In this document: piece by piece, positions 63,520 through 64,000 of the stretch
Layout: each line of letters opens with the position of its first letter
Numbering within the stretch: the first letter of the stretch is position 1
Assembly: GCF_900637555.1 (NCBI RefSeq)
Contig: NZ_LR134378.1
Coordinates: forward strand, 754,001-818,000
Direction of reading: 5' to 3'
Length of the DNA stretch: 64,000 nucleotides
Source: Lautropia mirabilis
Lineage (GTDB): Bacteria > Pseudomonadota > Gammaproteobacteria > Burkholderiales > Burkholderiaceae_E
Made by a program: the position numbers and the translations under genes
The notes under the pieces: model-generated
The model's database searches: none
Told to the model about the DNA's origin: nothing
What the model saw: only the letters and a program-made list of their open reading frames with translations

Positions 63520-63544
63520 CACCCACACTGATCCGCGAAGACCC
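63520..63544 (-). repeat. Right inverted repeat of IS element
   Basis: Exact reverse complement of the left repeat, marking the other IS boundary. Confidence 0.95.
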
Positions 63545-63623
63545 GATCTTCAAAAGATCTTCAAAGGGGCACATCCTGCTGCCCGGCGGCCGGTCAATCC
63601 CGCCAGACCGAAACCCGCCCGAT

Positions 63624-64000
63624 TCACGGCCTGTATTCCATCAGCGCCGCACTGAGCGCCTCCCTCGCAGCCCGCACCCGTGCAGGCTGTTCGCGGTTCA
63701 GCGTGACGAGATAGATCGGACGGGATTCCAGATGCCAGTCGGGCAGCAGCTGTACCAGCCTGCCCTGTGCAAACTCCTCCCGGAACTCGGCCCGTGCACG
63801 CACGCCGATGCCGAAGTGGTTGAGCAGCAGCTCCTTCGAGAGCAGACTGTTGTTGCAGAGCATGCGCAGTCTGGGAGCGAGGTGGATTTCGCCATGCTCG
63901 GGGTGGGTAAGGCGGTAGTCGGGCTGCTGGTAGTCGAGCCACTGGTGCGTGTAGAGATCCTGCGGCCTTTCGATGGGAGGCCGGTTGGCCAGATACTCGG
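63624..64000 (-). CDS. LysR-family regulator, C-terminal part (runs off window)
   Basis: The frame is open to the window edge and encodes about 125 residues of an effector-binding domain: LANRPPIERPQDLYTHQWL, HPEHGEIHLAPRLRM, CNNSLLSKELLLNHFGIGVR, GRLVQLLPDWHLE and a final AAREALSAALMEYRP. This is the end of a LysR-type regulator, whose N-terminal DNA-binding domain lies outside. It ends 80 bp from the IS element and appears intact at its 3' end. Confidence 0.85.
   Translation of the reverse strand, partial: EYLANRPPIERPQDLYTHQWLDYQQPDYRLTHPEHGEIHLAPRLRMLCNNSLLSKELLLNHFGIGVRARAEFREEFAQGRLVQLLPDWHLESRPIYLVTLNREQPARVRAAREALSAALMEYRP

Larger units (their letters stand above)
62453..63544 (-). 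mobile_element. ISL3-family insertion sequence, internally deleted
   Basis: The element is bounded by perfect 25-bp inverted repeats (62453-62477 and 63520-63544) starting GGGTCTTCGCGG. It is 1,092 bp long, shorter than typical ISL3 members. The transposase reading frame runs leftward but is broken: N-terminal frame shift near 63290, an in-frame TAG at 63270-63272, and a deletion of the catalytic middle. Flanking octamers (AGAAGTCA, GATCTTCA) are not identical, so no target duplication is visible. Confidence 0.88.

Noticed and set aside
62445-63552. 8-bp target duplication around the IS element
   Set aside because: Flanking octamers AGAAGTCA and GATCTTCA differ.
1-64000. CRISPR arrays, rRNA and tRNA genes
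   Set aside because: No spaced repeat array, no tRNA T-loop/anticodon arrangement and no rRNA segments were recognised by eye.

Overview
The window is GC-rich, densely coding chromosomal DNA of a betaproteobacterium, almost certainly Burkholderiales. The evidence is gene content and order: dacC-dat-ybeD-lipB-lipA, rsmI and lpoA/lppC-yraN-dolP, polyhydroxybutyrate proteins (PhaM, phasin), GTP-type PEP carboxykinase, EptA, RlpA and DsbA. An oral Lautropia-like organism would fit, but that is a guess; no rRNA or tRNA is present to test it.

Region 1 (1-5.7 kb) is unlike the rest: lower GC and nearly gene-free apart from rarD. It carries six copies of the ParB target parS (TGTTTCACGTGRAACA), the first three spaced exactly 41 bp apart, plus simple repeats including a block-structured octamer array. 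This is best read as the origin-proximal centromere. No dnaA, parAB or DnaA-box cluster is visible.

Region 2 (5.7-27.9 kb) is housekeeping DNA: pdxA; pckG with a riboswitch-like leader resembling a cobalamin aptamer; a metC-type lyase; a two-gene UDP-glucose to UDP-glucuronate to UDP-xylose operon; a PhyH oxygenase; UspA; a REC/degenerate-GGDEF/EAL protein; a GntR regulator; argS-SPOR-dsbA-SDR-rlpA; then rsmI divergent from an LppC/LpoA-like protein, yraN and dolP.

Region 3 (28-33.6 kb) holds two PepSY proteins and a QseBC/PmrAB-like two-component system with an acidic sensor segment. Next comes an isolated, lower-GC AAA+ ATPase preceded by a five-unit, 20-bp-phased palindrome array. A direct repeat (CTAA-N7-CTAA) upstream of the two-component operon also occurs at the eptA promoter at 43.7 kb, suggesting one envelope-stress regulon.

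Region 4 (33.7-46.4 kb) runs leftward through lipoylation (lipA, lipB, ybeD), dat, dacC, a pair of equal-length unknown paralogs, an alpha/beta hydrolase and a VanZ protein. Divergent birA, dgkA, a frameshifted eptA (break at a G6 tract) and a 3-hydroxyacyl-CoA dehydrogenase follow.

Region 5 (46.6-64 kb) contains FIST, PhaM and a fumarylacetoacetase-fold protein without its metal-binding Glu pair; a DUF3014 protein; phasin; a GH3 beta-glucosidase; rhlE; and a 1,635-residue membrane protein of unknown function with a duplicated ectodomain. It ends with an internally deleted ISL3 element with perfect 25-bp ends and the 3' part of a lysR gene.
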